DNA from: Mesorhizobium ciceri biovar biserrulae WSM1271
GTDB lineage: Bacteria; Pseudomonadota; Alphaproteobacteria; Rhizobiales; Rhizobiaceae
Direction: 5' to 3'
Length of the DNA: 64,000 bases
NCBI RefSeq assembly: GCF_000185905.1
Contig: NC_014923.1
Span: forward strand, 5,417,501-5,481,500
A program made the position numbers and the translations under genes. The notes under the pieces were generated by a model. It had not been told where the DNA came from, ran no database searches, and saw nothing but the letters and a program-made list of their open reading frames with translations. Positions within the stretch are counted from its first letter, which is position 1. Each line of letters begins with the position of its first letter. Below are positions 50,250-60,901 of this stretch, piece after piece.

Positions 50250-51377
50250 TTAGTTCTCCGGTTGTCCGACGAGGGCAGCATTAAGGCCGACCTCGGGTGT
50301 CTGGTCCGAGAAGATCGAGGCAAACCAGCCCGGATTGGAGACCAGCGACGGCTTGAAGGCGTTGCAGCCGGCCTTCATCTCCGCCCATGTGCCTTCGTCG
50401 CACAGCTTGATCGTCTCATTGGTAACGACCGGCAGCGGCAGGATGGTGGTCTTGGGCACGTCCTTGCCTTCGATCGCCTCGACGGCAAGCTTCAGCGCCA
50501 GCGCACCCGAATAAGGCGGCGAGGCATAGGAAATGCGTTGTGCACCCGCCGGTGCATAAGGAGGAGCGGCACCTTCGACTTCGGTGCCCTCCGGCAGCAT
50601 CTGGATGCGGCCGCCATTGGAACCTTCGCCGGCGCAAGGCAGGAGTTCGCTGGTCTTCTTGCCAGCCTCGAGCTGCATCGAGTTGGCGGTGAAGCAGCCG
50701 ACCTGCATCCACAGTCCGTTGATGTCGTCCCAATTGCGGGTGGCCAGGATTTTCGAAAGTTCGGTGCGGGCGACCGCCTGGCTCCACATGCCGACAGCCT
50801 CGCCGACGATCTTGATATCAGGATACTTGGCGAAGACTTCCTTGGCGGCCTTTGTCCGCTGATCGTCAACGGATGTTCCCGGGACGCCCGTGATGGCGAT
50901 GATGTTGCCCTTGCCGTTGAGCTTCTTGACCAGCCATTCGGCGGTCACCCTGCCCGCTTCCAGCTGGTCTATGTGGACGTTGTAGGCGCAAGGCTCGGTG
51001 ATCTCGGCGTCGTACGCAAAGACCTTCACACCCTTGTCGCAGGCATTCTTGACGACCTGGTTGAGCGCGGTCGGCGAGATCGGATACACGACGATGGCTT
51101 CGGCGCCGCTTTGCACCATTGCGTTGATCTGCTGAATCTGGCGTTGCGCGTTGGGGCCAGCGACCTGGACCTGCAGGTCGACCTTGTCGGCCAGGCTCTT
51201 ATGAGCGGCCATGGCCTTGACCATGTTGGCCGCCTCCGCCTGCCAATCATTGCCGATGTAGCTCATGCTGAGAAAGATCTTGTGCTTCTCGGCGGCCTGC
51301 GCGGCGGACAGGCCGAAGGCGCACGCAGCCATGCCGGCCAGCAGCGCGAGCCGCCGGACTTTCGATCCGATACCCAT
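50250..51377 (-). CDS. Sugar ABC transporter substrate-binding protein (ribose type)
   Basis: This 375-residue protein has a signal peptide with likely cleavage after AQA near residue 28. The type I binding fold begins EKHKIFLSMSYIGNDWQAEA and contains NAQRQIQQINAMVQSGAEAI and FAYDAEITEPCAYNVHIDQ. It also has TGVPGTSVDDQR and several cysteines. GGAGGAG precedes ATG 51377. It is the first gene of the BKACE sugar operon and divergent from a GntR gene. The ligand is unknown; the downstream enzymes suggest a deoxy sugar or sugar acid. Confidence 0.92.
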   Translation of the reverse strand: MGIGSKVRRLALLAGMAACAFGLSAAQAAEKHKIFLSMSYIGNDWQAEAANMVKAMAAHKSLADKVDLQVQVAGPNAQRQIQQINAMVQSGAEAIVVYPISPTALNQVVKNACDKGVKVFAYDAEITEPCAYNVHIDQLEAGRVTAEWLVKKLNGKGNIIAITGVPGTSVDDQRTKAAKEVFAKYPDIKIVGEAVGMWSQAVARTELSKILATRNWDDINGLWMQVGCFTANSMQLEAGKKTSELLPCAGEGSNGGRIQMLPEGTEVEGAAPPYAPAGAQRISYASPPYSGALALKLAVEAIEGKDVPKTTILPLPVVTNETIKLCDEGTWAEMKAGCNAFKPSLVSNPGWFASIFSDQTPEVGLNAALVGQPEN

Positions 51378-51466
51378 GTGGAACTCCTCCCAAACAGAAC
51401 GACCGAATGCCTCCCAAGGGCACAAAACGTAAACCCTTGTCATTCGATGCCAGCGACCGTATCATG

Positions 51467-51478
51467 ATTTGATCAAAT
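51467..51478. promoter_or_regulatory. Palindrome ATTTGATCAAAT, candidate GntR operator
   Basis: This perfect 12-bp palindrome lies in the 226-base gap between the divergent binding-protein and GntR genes, 90 bases before the former. The surrounding 50 bases are the most AT-rich of the gap, as expected for a promoter. It is a natural candidate for the adjacent GntR protein. Confidence 0.45.
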
Positions 51479-51603
51479 ATCAATGATGAAATCGTTTATA
51501 TCAAAACCGGCCGTGTCAGCCGCTTGACGTGGCACCACGAACCTTGCATTCCGACACGACCACACAAGCAGGTGTCGCCCTCAGGCGGGAAGGTTGACAG
51601 GAG

Positions 51604-52278
51604 ATGGCTGGATCGGCGTTCAGGAAGCCTGGTGTCGAGATCATTCCACTGTCCAAGGAAACTCTGCAGGACCGGGTCTACAATCAGGTCACCGAGTTGA
51701 TCCTCGACGGCAGCATCGTGCCGGGCGAGATGGTCACGGTTCAGAGCCTCGCCGACGCCTTTGGCGTCAGTCCGATGCCGGTCAGGGAAGCGCTGCGGCG
51801 CCTGACGGCAGCCAACGCGCTGACGGTAGTATCCGGGCGCTCCATTGGTATTCCGGCGCTCAGCCGCGAGCGGCTCACCGATTTGCGAAATGTACGTTTT
51901 GAGATAGAGGCCATCGCCGCCGGCTGGGCCTCACAGAACCGCAGTGATGCGGATCTTGCGATTTTCGCGCGCGATCTGGACTCACTGGAACGCGCGAATG
52001 GCGCGGACGACGTAAAGGCCTATCTCAGGGCGAATTATACCTTCCACTTCGCAATCTACCGAGCAGCGGGATCCGAAACCCTGCTCAAGATCATCAAGGA
52101 TCTATGGCTGCAGATCAGCCCCTATTTCAATATGCTGCATGGATCCTACTCGACCGCGAACACATACCATCAACAGATGTTTGCGGCCCTGCGCGACCGG
52201 GACGAGCAGGCAGTTCAGGCGGCGGTTCGCGGCGATATCGATGCGGCTTTCGACATGCTGGTCGATCTTTTGAAGTAG
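51604..52278 (+). CDS. GntR family (FCD domain) transcriptional regulator
   Basis: This 224-residue protein has a GntR winged helix (LQDRVYNQVTELILDGSIVPG, LADAFGVSPMPVREALRRL) and an FCD effector domain (NYTFHFAIYRAAG, YHQQMFAAL). It is divergent from the BKACE-cluster binding-protein gene and so probably controls that operon. ATG 51604 follows GACAGGAG. It also precedes the D-apiose cluster, but a different motif occurs there. Confidence 0.9.
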   Translation: MAGSAFRKPGVEIIPLSKETLQDRVYNQVTELILDGSIVPGEMVTVQSLADAFGVSPMPVREALRRLTAANALTVVSGRSIGIPALSRERLTDLRNVRFEIEAIAAGWASQNRSDADLAIFARDLDSLERANGADDVKAYLRANYTFHFAIYRAAGSETLLKIIKDLWLQISPYFNMLHGSYSTANTYHQQMFAALRDRDEQAVQAAVRGDIDAAFDMLVDLLK

Positions 52279-52580
52279 CGCCCGGCCCGACCTCCGACCC
52301 CTATCACATGCCTCCTATTTCTGGGGATGGCAGAGCAGCGCTCATGCGCACTCAGCGGGCAAGCGCGGGCTTCTTCTGGTGATCTAGAGGTCATATCCGA
52401 GCGCGCCATCCATGGTTCTCGTGCTTGAGCTTGCGAGGGCGGCAGCCGATGACGCGGCGAAGGACATGACCCGCGTCCTCATTGTCATTATCGGATTGCC
52501 AAAATCTGGTAGCGTGATTATACCAGTTGATCAGTTGACGACGGGCGATACCGTCCGCTGAGATCAGGAGTAGTGACCAA
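52279..52580. other. 302-base intergenic region before apnO
   Basis: The stretch holds no convincing gene. A 49-codon open frame (52412-52561) runs through the operator and is probably chance. The final 80 bases contain the CTGGTA-N9-TACCAG site and the apnO ribosome site (AGGAG). The first 200 bases show no structure I can name. Confidence 0.6.
52506..52526. promoter_or_regulatory. Operator candidate CTGGTA-N9-TACCAG before apnO
   Basis: Perfect 6-bp inverted arms at 52506-52511 and 52521-52526 contain the core ATTATACCAG, repeated before the D-apiose binding-protein gene and the RuBisCO-like gene. The TGGT-N11-ACCA spacing is the same as at 53503. FadR-type GntR proteins bind inverted repeats of this kind, and such a gene lies at 60902. 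Confidence 0.6.
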
Positions 52581-53408
52581 ATGACAACGATTGCGCTGTT
52601 CGGTGCCGGTGGGAAAATGGGCTACCGCCTGTCGACCAATTTTCGCGGATCGCCCTACACGATACGCCATGTCGAGGTCAGCGATGCCGGCCGCGAACGG
52701 CTGAAGACCGGACTGGGTTTCGATACGGTCAGTGCCGACGAGGCGCTCAAGGACGCCGATGTGGTGATCCTGGCCGTTCCCGACACGCATATCGGCAAGG
52801 TGGCGAGCAGCATCGAGAGCAAGCTGGCGCCGGGCACCATGGTGGTGGTGCTCGACGCGGCGGCACCCTTCGCCGGCCATCTGCCGAATCGACCGGACCT
52901 CACCTATTTCGTCACCCACCCCTGCCATCCGCCGATCTTCAACGACGAAACAGACATGGCGGCAAAGAAGGACTATTTCGGCGGCGTCAAGGCCAAGCAG
53001 CATATGGTCAGCGCCTTGATGCAGGGGCCGGAAGAGGATTACGCCAAGGGCGAGGCGATCGCGAAGATCATCTGGGCGCCGGTCATGCGTTCGCACCGCG
53101 TCAGCGTCGAACAGATGGCGCTGCTGGAACCCGGGCTTTCGGAGACGGTGTGCGCCTCGTTGCTGGTGGTCATGAAGGAAGCCGTCGACGAGGTCGTGGC
53201 ACGCGGCGTCGACCAGCAGGCGGCGCTCGACTTCCTGCTCGGCCATATGAACGTGCTGGGCGCCGTCATTTTCGGCGAGACCAAGGGCGTTTTCTCGGAT
53301 GCCTGCAACAAGGCGATCGAGTTCGGCAAGCCGGTGCTGATGCGGGACGACTGGAAGCGCGTGTTCGAGCCGGAAGAGATCGCCGCCAGCATTCAGCGTA
53401 TCACCTGA
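52581..53408 (+). CDS. apnO: D-apionate oxidoisomerase
   Basis: This 275-residue protein has an N-terminal Rossmann fold (TIALFGAGGKMGYRLSTNFRG) and a C-terminal 6-phosphogluconate-dehydrogenase-like domain. It matches the ApnO group, which oxidises and rearranges D-apionate to 3-oxo-isoapionate using NAD. The family THPCHPPIFNDE segment is present. The assignment is supported by ApsD, ApnL, a RuBisCO-like protein and a DUF1537 kinase in the same locus. AGGAG lies before ATG 52581. Confidence 0.85.
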   Translation: MTTIALFGAGGKMGYRLSTNFRGSPYTIRHVEVSDAGRERLKTGLGFDTVSADEALKDADVVILAVPDTHIGKVASSIESKLAPGTMVVVLDAAAPFAGHLPNRPDLTYFVTHPCHPPIFNDETDMAAKKDYFGGVKAKQHMVSALMQGPEEDYAKGEAIAKIIWAPVMRSHRVSVEQMALLEPGLSETVCASLLVVMKEAVDEVVARGVDQQAALDFLLGHMNVLGAVIFGETKGVFSDACNKAIEFGKPVLMRDDWKRVFEPEEIAASIQRIT

Positions 53409-53737
53409 AGAGGAGAGGCGCTGCCGCAGCGCCGTGACGCGTCGCCGTACCGCTGCCGACGCTCGGCATCGTAGCTCATCAGGTACATATCACCTGAATT
53501 TGTGGTTGACTCATTATACCAGTTGGCTTAGCTGTTCATGGCTGGGATCGACAGGGTTTTCGCAGGAGTACGATGCCTGGGCGAGTGGAGGATGGCTGGG
53601 GAGCAACGATCCGTGGAGGGGAAGCCGGCAAACGGCTCTTTAGCCCAAAAGCGATCCGCCGCCCGCGCCGCCTGACGAATTCGGATGCCGACAGATGCTT
53701 TGGGTAACCAAGGCAATTTTTCAAACGGGAGGACTTC
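53409..53737. other. 329-base intergenic region before the D-apiose binding-protein gene
   Basis: No gene is supported here. The region contains TCAGGT-N7-ACCTGA (53479-53497), with TATCACCTGAA also repeated from the end of apnO, then the shared ATTATACCAG operator motif overlapping a TTGACT hexamer (53506-53511), and the binding-protein ribosome site (GGGAGGAC). A second promoter inside the apiose locus is likely. Confidence 0.6.
53503..53522. promoter_or_regulatory. Operator candidate TGGT-N11-ACCA before the D-apiose importer
   Basis: The site contains ACTCATTATACCAG (53509-53522), identical over 14 bases to 61723-61736. TGGT (53503-53506) and ACCA (53518-53521) have the same 11-base spacing as the apnO site. 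It overlaps a TTGACT hexamer, which would suit repression. Confidence 0.6.
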
Positions 53738-54679
53738 ATGAAACTTACACGCAGAATGACGCTTGCGGCTTTCGCCGGCATGCTGGCGCTTGGCACGGCC
53801 GTGCCCGCCTATGCGGCGGATCTCATTGCCATCATCACGCCCTCGCACGACAATCCGTTCTTCAAGGCGGAAGCCGTCGGCGCCGAAGCCAAGGCCAAGG
53901 AACTCGGCTACGAGGCGCTGGTGCTGGTCCATGACGACGACGCCAACAAGCAGTCCGAGCTGATCGACACCGCGATCGGCCGCGGCGCCAAGGCGATCAT
54001 CCTCGACAATGCCGGCGCCGACGCCACCGTCGCCGCGGTACAGAAGGCCAAGGACGCAGGCATTCCGTCCTTCCTGATCGACCGCGAGGTCAACGCCACC
54101 GGCGTCGCCGTCGCGCAGATCGTCTCCAACAACTACCAGGGCGCCCAGCTCGGCGCGCAGGAATTCGTCAAGCTGATGGGCGAGAAGGGCAATTTCGTCG
54201 AGCTGGTCGGCAAGGAATCCGACACCAATGCCGGCATTCGTTCCAAGGGTTATCACGACGTCATCGACGACTATCCGGACCTGAAGATGGTCGCCCAGCA
54301 GTCGGCCAACTGGAGCCAGACGGAAGCCTATTCCAAGATGGAATCGATCCTGCAGGCCAACCCCGACATCAAGGGCGTGATCTCCGGCAACGATACGATG
54401 GCGATGGGCGCCTATGCGGCACTTGCCGCGGCGAACCGCAAGGATGTCATCGTCGTCGGCTTCGACGGATCGAACGATGTTCGCGACTCCATCACCTCGG
54501 GCGGCATCAAGGCAACGGTGCTGCAGCCCGCCTTCGCGCAGGCGCAGATGGCGGTCGAGCAGGCCAACGACTTCATCAAGAACAAGAAGTCGCCGGCCAA
54601 GGAAAAGCAATTGATGGACTGCGTTCTGGTCAATGGCGACAATGCCGCCAAGCTGGAGACCTTCGCGCTGACGAACTGA
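53738..54679 (+). CDS. D-apiose (ribose-type) ABC transporter substrate-binding protein
   Basis: This 313-residue protein has a signal peptide with cleavage near residue 26 and a type I binding fold (LIAIITPSHDNPFFKAEAVGAE). It also has DDDANKQSELIDTAIGRGAKAI, SKGYHDVIDDYPDLKMVAQ and VVGFDGSNDVRDSI. Its length is typical of RbsB. The D-apiose assignment is from operon context. GGGAGGAC precedes ATG 53738. A strong hairpin follows 20 bases after the stop. Confidence 0.9.
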   Translation: MKLTRRMTLAAFAGMLALGTAVPAYAADLIAIITPSHDNPFFKAEAVGAEAKAKELGYEALVLVHDDDANKQSELIDTAIGRGAKAIILDNAGADATVAAVQKAKDAGIPSFLIDREVNATGVAVAQIVSNNYQGAQLGAQEFVKLMGEKGNFVELVGKESDTNAGIRSKGYHDVIDDYPDLKMVAQQSANWSQTEAYSKMESILQANPDIKGVISGNDTMAMGAYAALAAANRKDVIVVGFDGSNDVRDSITSGGIKATVLQPAFAQAQMAVEQANDFIKNKKSPAKEKQLMDCVLVNGDNAAKLETFALTN

Positions 54680-54698
54680 GCCAGCGTGATTTGAATAG

Positions 54699-54726
54699 CG
54701 AGGGGCGAACCCAGGATCGCCCCTCG
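54699..54726. terminator. Hairpin after the D-apiose binding-protein gene
   Basis: CGAGGGGCGA and TCGCCCCTCG form a perfect 10-bp stem with an 8-base loop, followed by a pyrimidine-rich stretch with TTTT at some distance. It probably reduces readthrough to the DUF2291, ATPase and permease genes. Confidence 0.75.
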
Positions 54727-54772
54727 TTGCCATTTTCCGTGGGCCGCCCACGATGCTGAACGACAGGCCGCC

Positions 54773-55413
54773 ATGCTGAACACCAAGCCGAACTGGCCGA
54801 TCCTTACTGTGATGGTCGGCATCAGCCTGACCGGCTGCAAGATCCTGCCGACGAAATCGGACGACGGCAACAACGCTGCCACCTTCAATCCAGACCAGAT
54901 GGTCGAAGAGATATGGGCGGCAAAGGTCGTGCCCTATCTCCAGCAGAAAGCCGGAGCGTTTGCGCAGGTTCACACCCTGGCGACAACCGACCCAGCGGCT
55001 GCCGGCGCCAAATACGGCAATCCGAACAAGCAGGCGAATTCGCCTTGGACTTTCGCGGTTCGGCTGGAAGGCAAGATTATCGCGGCCAACACACAGTCGC
55101 GTGCGGCAACGGTCGACGTCGATGTCGACGGCGACGGCAAAGCCGATGCACGGGTGCAGATCGGACCGGCGGTGCGCGGTACCGCGCTGCGCGACAGCCT
55201 GGACTTCATCCAGTTCAACGACTTCACCAACCAGATCGACTTCGCCCAGTTCGGCAAGGCGTTCAACGCTTATGCCGACAAGACGGTGCTGTCCAAGCTG
55301 CCGCGCGAGGCGCTGGAAGGCCGCAGCGCCAAGGTGCTCGGCGCCTATACGCTGGGGAGCGGCCAGGACCTGCCGCTGGTGACGCCGGCGGAGGCAGAGA
55401 TCGGACCGAAGCC

Positions 55414-55417
<4 letters not shown>
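54773..55417 (+). CDS. DUF2291 family lipoprotein of a sugar ABC operon
   Basis: This 214-residue protein has a short hydrophobic leader ending in the lipobox SLTGC, with Cys22 as the lipid-modified residue. It should be anchored in a membrane facing the periplasm. The body contains YGNPNKQANSPWTFAVRLEGK, an acidic VDVDVDGDGKADARVQIGP segment resembling a calcium-type loop, and FIQFNDFTNQIDFAQFGKA. DUF2291 proteins recur with ribose-type importers and have no known function. Its stop overlaps the ATPase start as ATGA. Confidence 0.82.
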
Positions 55418-56962
<1,545 letters not shown>

Positions 56963-56970
<8 letters not shown>

Positions 56971-58027
56971 CATCCCAGCCAAAGCGGCCGCTCCCTCCGC
57001 TTCCAGCGGCTCGGTGCTGCTGACAGTTATGAAGCTCAGGACCTTCATTGCGCTGATCGCCGTGCTGATCTTCTTCTCGATCGCGGCGCCGAATTTCCTG
57101 TCGACCGCCAATCTGATCCTGATGTCGAAGCACGTGGCGCTGAATGCGTTCCTGGCGATGGGCATGACCTTCGTCATTATCACCGGCGGCATCGACCTTT
57201 CGGTCGGTTCGATCGTCGGCCTGTGCGGTATGGTGGCCGGGTATCTCGTGCTCAACGGCATCGACCTGCAGATCGGCTACACCATCTATTTCAACGTCTT
57301 TGAGATCGCGCTGATCACGCTTGCCGTCGGCATATTGATCGGCGCCGTCAACGGCTTGCTGATCACCAGGCTAAACGTCGCGCCGTTCATCGCCACGCTC
57401 GGCGTGCTCTATGTCGCGCGCGGCCTGGCGCTGCTGTCGTCGGATGGCCGCACCTTTCCCAACCTCGTCGGCAAGCCGGAGCTTGGCACCACCGGCTTCG
57501 GCTTCCTCGGGGCCGGTCGGCTGCTTGGCCTGCCGGTGGCGATCTGGATCCTCATCGTCGTTGCATTGGGAGCCGCCTATCTCGCCAAGTACACGCCACT
57601 CGGTCGCCATATCTTCGCCGTCGGCGGCAATGAACGGGCGTCGCGGATTTCGGGCGTCCGGGTCAACATGGTCAAGATGTTCGTCTATATGTTCTCCGGT
57701 TTCTGCGCGGCGATCGTCGGCCTGATCATCTCGTCCGAGTTGATGGCCTCGCATCCGGCGACGGGCGAAAGCTTCGAGCTCAACGCCATTGCGGCGGCGG
57801 TGCTTGGCGGCACTTCGATGTCGGGCGGCCGCGGTACGATCGGCGGCACCATCGTGGGCGCCTTCGTCATCGGCATTCTTTCGGACGGGTTGGTGATGAT
57901 GGGCGTGAGTTCGTTCTGGCAGATGGTGATCAAGGGCCTCGTCATCATCGTCGCTGTCGTCGTCGACCAGGCACAGCGCCGGCTTCAGCAACGTGTCACC
58001 TTGATGCAGATGGCAAAGGCAGGCTGA
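56963..58027 (+). CDS. Sugar ABC transporter permease (RbsC type, D-apiose importer)
   Basis: This 354-residue membrane protein has FVIITGGIDLSVGSIVGL, NGLLITRLNVAPFIATLGVLYVARG and LGGTSMSGGRGTIGGTIVGA, the RbsC hallmarks. It is the single permease of this importer and presumably acts as a homodimer. ApsD starts 2 bases after its stop. Confidence 0.93.
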
Positions 58028-58029
58028 GC

Positions 58030-59064
58030 ATGGCGGAACTGCGGGGAGCGCTGATCGGCTGCGGCTTCTTTGCCGTCAACCAGATGCATGCCTGGCGCGA
58101 CATAGCGGGTGCCTCGATCATCGCCATCTGCGACCGTGACCCGGAACGGTTGCGGATCGTCGGTGACCAGTTCGGCATTGCGAAGCGCTATACCGATGCG
58201 GCGGAACTATTTGCCGGCGAAAGCCTGGACTTCGTCGATATCGCCACCACCGCGCCCAGCCATCGTCCGCTTGTCGAAATGGCGGCCGCCCACCGCGTTC
58301 CGGTGATCTGCCAAAAGCCGTTCGCGCCGACGCTTGCCGACGCAAAGGCGATGGTCAAGGCATGCGCGGAAGCCGGCGTTCCGCTGATGGTGCATGAGAA
58401 TTTTCGCTGGCAGTCACCTATCCAGGCGGTGCGGACCGTGCTCGATAGCGGCGAGATCGGCACGCCCTTCTTCGGGCGTATCTCCTTCCGCTCGGCCTAT
58501 GACGTGTTTTCCGGTCAGCCCTATCTGGCAACGGGAAAGCGCTTCATCATCGAGGACCTCGGTATCCATATCCTCGATATCGCCCGTTTCCTGCTCGGCG
58601 ACGTCTCGACCATCACGACACGAATCGCCCGCATCAATCCCGCCATTGCCGGCGAGGATGTGGCGACCATGCTGATGGACCACAAGAGCGGCGCAACCTC
58701 CGTGGTCGACTGCAGCTACGCGACGAAGCTCGCCACCGAGCCGTTTCCCGAAACGCTGATCGAGATCGATGGCAGCGACGGCACGATCCGGCTGGCGCAG
58801 GGATACCGGCTGACCGTCACCGGCAAGAGCGGCACGGCCGTCACCGACGTCTCGCCGCCGCTGCTGGCCTGGGCGTCGCGGCCCTGGCACAACATCCAGG
58901 AAAGCGTCGTCGCCATCCAGCAGCACTGGGTCGACTGCCTGGCAAAGGGCGTACAACCGGCGACCTCGGGCGCGGACAATCTCAAGACGTTCGCGCTGGT
59001 CGAGGCCGCCTATGCTGGGGCCGCGAGCCGGCAACCGGTGCAACTCGACGCCTCGCTGAAATGA
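58030..59064 (+). CDS. apsD: D-apiose dehydrogenase
   Basis: This 344-residue Gfo/Idh/MocA oxidoreductase has a Rossmann fold (ALIGCGFFAVNQMHAWRDI), the family lysine in CQKPFAPT (Lys96), and Asp176/His180 in EDLGIHILDIARF. Within this locus it fits ApsD, which oxidises D-apiose to D-apionolactone with NAD. It is packed between the permease and the lactonase, its stop overlapping the lactonase start as ATGA. Confidence 0.86.
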   Translation: MAELRGALIGCGFFAVNQMHAWRDIAGASIIAICDRDPERLRIVGDQFGIAKRYTDAAELFAGESLDFVDIATTAPSHRPLVEMAAAHRVPVICQKPFAPTLADAKAMVKACAEAGVPLMVHENFRWQSPIQAVRTVLDSGEIGTPFFGRISFRSAYDVFSGQPYLATGKRFIIEDLGIHILDIARFLLGDVSTITTRIARINPAIAGEDVATMLMDHKSGATSVVDCSYATKLATEPFPETLIEIDGSDGTIRLAQGYRLTVTGKSGTAVTDVSPPLLAWASRPWHNIQESVVAIQQHWVDCLAKGVQPATSGADNLKTFALVEAAYAGAASRQPVQLDASLK

Positions 59065-60899
59065 CCGCCGATACCTTCCTCCTTTACGGCACGCGCGTGG
59101 TCGAGGCCGAGCCGGTCAGGCTCAGCGCAGGCTCGCTCAGCGCCGACTTCGTCAACGGCAATCTGCGCACCATCCGCCATGGCGGCACCGAAGTGCTGCG
59201 CGCCATCGCCTATATCGTGCGTGACCGCGACTGGGGCACCTATGAGCCAAATTTGACGGACCTGGTGATCGAGCAGGGTGCCGACGCTTTTTCGGTCAGC
59301 TATTCGGCAAGCTGCCTGGCCCCCGATGGAAACCGGCTCGGCTTCCGCGCCACCATCAAAGGCTCTGCCGACGGCCGTCTGGTCTTCGACGTCAGCGCCC
59401 TTCCCGAAAACGATTTCGAAACCAACCGCTGCGGCTTCTGTATCCTGCACCCGATCGCCGACCTCGCCGGTAGCCCGGTCATGGTCGAGCACACAGACGG
59501 CAGCGTGGTGGCGACGAAACTTCCCCAGCTGATCGACCCCTGGCAGCCTTTCAAGGATATCCGCGCCATCTCCCATCAGGTTCGGCCTGGTGTCACCGCT
59601 GAGTGCCGGATGGAAGGCGATACTTTCGAAATGGAGGACCAGCGCAACTGGTCGGACGCCTCCTACAAGACCTATGTGCGGCCGCTGGTGCTGCCGTGGC
59701 CGTATGTGCTGCCTGCCGGCCAGCCCCTGAGCCAGACGATCAACCTGCGCATCGCAGGTGAAGGCAAAGCGCCGGCTGCCGCAGTGGCCAGCGAACCGGT
59801 CAGGGTCGAACTCGGCGAGGCGGGAGCAAGGCTGCCCGATGTCGGCGTGATCATCTATCCCGAGGATGTCGAGACGGCGCTGGCGAACCTCTCCACGCTG
59901 GCGGCACTCGGCCCACAACAGCTGCTGTTTCACTACGATCCGACGCGCGGCCACGGCCTCGATGCCTTGCGCGCTTTCGCCCGGCTCGCAACTGCCTACG
60001 CAGCCGAAACAACCCTCGAATGCATAGTTGCCTGCGCTGGCGATCTTGACGCCGAGCTGTCCGGCGTCGCCGACCTGGTTCGCCGGGCCGGGCTGAAACT
60101 CTCGGCCATTGCCGTGTCGCCGTCGGTCGATCGGCAGTCGACGCCGCCGGGCAGCGCGTGGCCGGAATGCCCGCCGCTCGACGACGTTTATGCGGCAGCG
60201 CGGCGGGCATTCCCCTATATCCGCCTCGGCGGCGGCATGTTCAGCTATTTCACCGAGCTCAACCGCAAGCGCGTGCCGGCAGACCAGCTCGATTTCGTCA
60301 CCCACTGCACTTGCCCGATCGTGCATGCCGCCGACGATCTCAGCATCATGCAGTCGCTGGAGGCGCTGCCTTTCATCACCCAATCGGCACGGGCGATCTT
60401 CGGGGCAAAACCCTACCGGATCGGACCATCGACGATTGCCATGCGGCAGAACCCTTATGGCGGAGCGACCAAACCCAATCCCGGGGGACAGCGCATTGCC
60501 ATGGCCGACAGCGATCCGCGCCATGCCGGCCAGTTCGCGGCGGCTTGGACGATCGGCTATGCCGCGCGCGTCGCAGCCGCTGGGCTGGAACAGCTCACGC
60601 TCTCCAGCTTCACCGGACCGTTCGGCGTGCTGGCGTCATCCGGAGAACCCGTCGCGGAAGGATCGCCCCGGCCGCTCTTCAGAGCCATCAAGGGGCTTTG
60701 CGAACTGGCCGGCCTTGCGCATGTGGCGGCAGGGACGAGCGATGAGACCAAGGTGCTGGCGCTGGCTGGACGCTCGGCCTCGGGCGACACTGTCGTGTGG
60801 CTGGCGAACCTGACGGCGGACGACGTGCAGGTCGACATTTCAGCTTTTGGCCGAGGCCATCTCGTGATGACGCCTTACGAGATCCTCCGGATCGACTGA
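59061..60899 (+). CDS. apnL: D-apionolactonase
   Basis: This 612-residue protein matches the ApnL family in size and layout. An N-terminal beta-rich half (FVNGNLRTIRHGGTEVLRAIAYIVRDRDW) is followed by a barrel-like half with GGGMFSYFTELNRKR and VTHCTCPIVHAADD, then LTLSSFTGPFGV. The enzyme hydrolyses D-apionolactone to D-apionate. It follows apsD with a 4-base overlap and ends convergently 2 bases from the GntR stop. Confidence 0.86.
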   Translation: MTADTFLLYGTRVVEAEPVRLSAGSLSADFVNGNLRTIRHGGTEVLRAIAYIVRDRDWGTYEPNLTDLVIEQGADAFSVSYSASCLAPDGNRLGFRATIKGSADGRLVFDVSALPENDFETNRCGFCILHPIADLAGSPVMVEHTDGSVVATKLPQLIDPWQPFKDIRAISHQVRPGVTAECRMEGDTFEMEDQRNWSDASYKTYVRPLVLPWPYVLPAGQPLSQTINLRIAGEGKAPAAAVASEPVRVELGEAGARLPDVGVIIYPEDVETALANLSTLAALGPQQLLFHYDPTRGHGLDALRAFARLATAYAAETTLECIVACAGDLDAELSGVADLVRRAGLKLSAIAVSPSVDRQSTPPGSAWPECPPLDDVYAAARRAFPYIRLGGGMFSYFTELNRKRVPADQLDFVTHCTCPIVHAADDLSIMQSLEALPFITQSARAIFGAKPYRIGPSTIAMRQNPYGGATKPNPGGQRIAMADSDPRHAGQFAAAWTIGYAARVAAAGLEQLTLSSFTGPFGVLASSGEPVAEGSPRPLFRAIKGLCELAGLAHVAAGTSDETKVLALAGRSASGDTVVWLANLTADDVQVDISAFGRGHLVMTPYEILRID

Positions 60900-60901
60900 C
60901 G

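Noticed and set aside
52412..52561. A 49-codon open frame before apnO
   Set aside because: It runs through the conserved operator motif, lacks a clear ribosome site and shows no family features.
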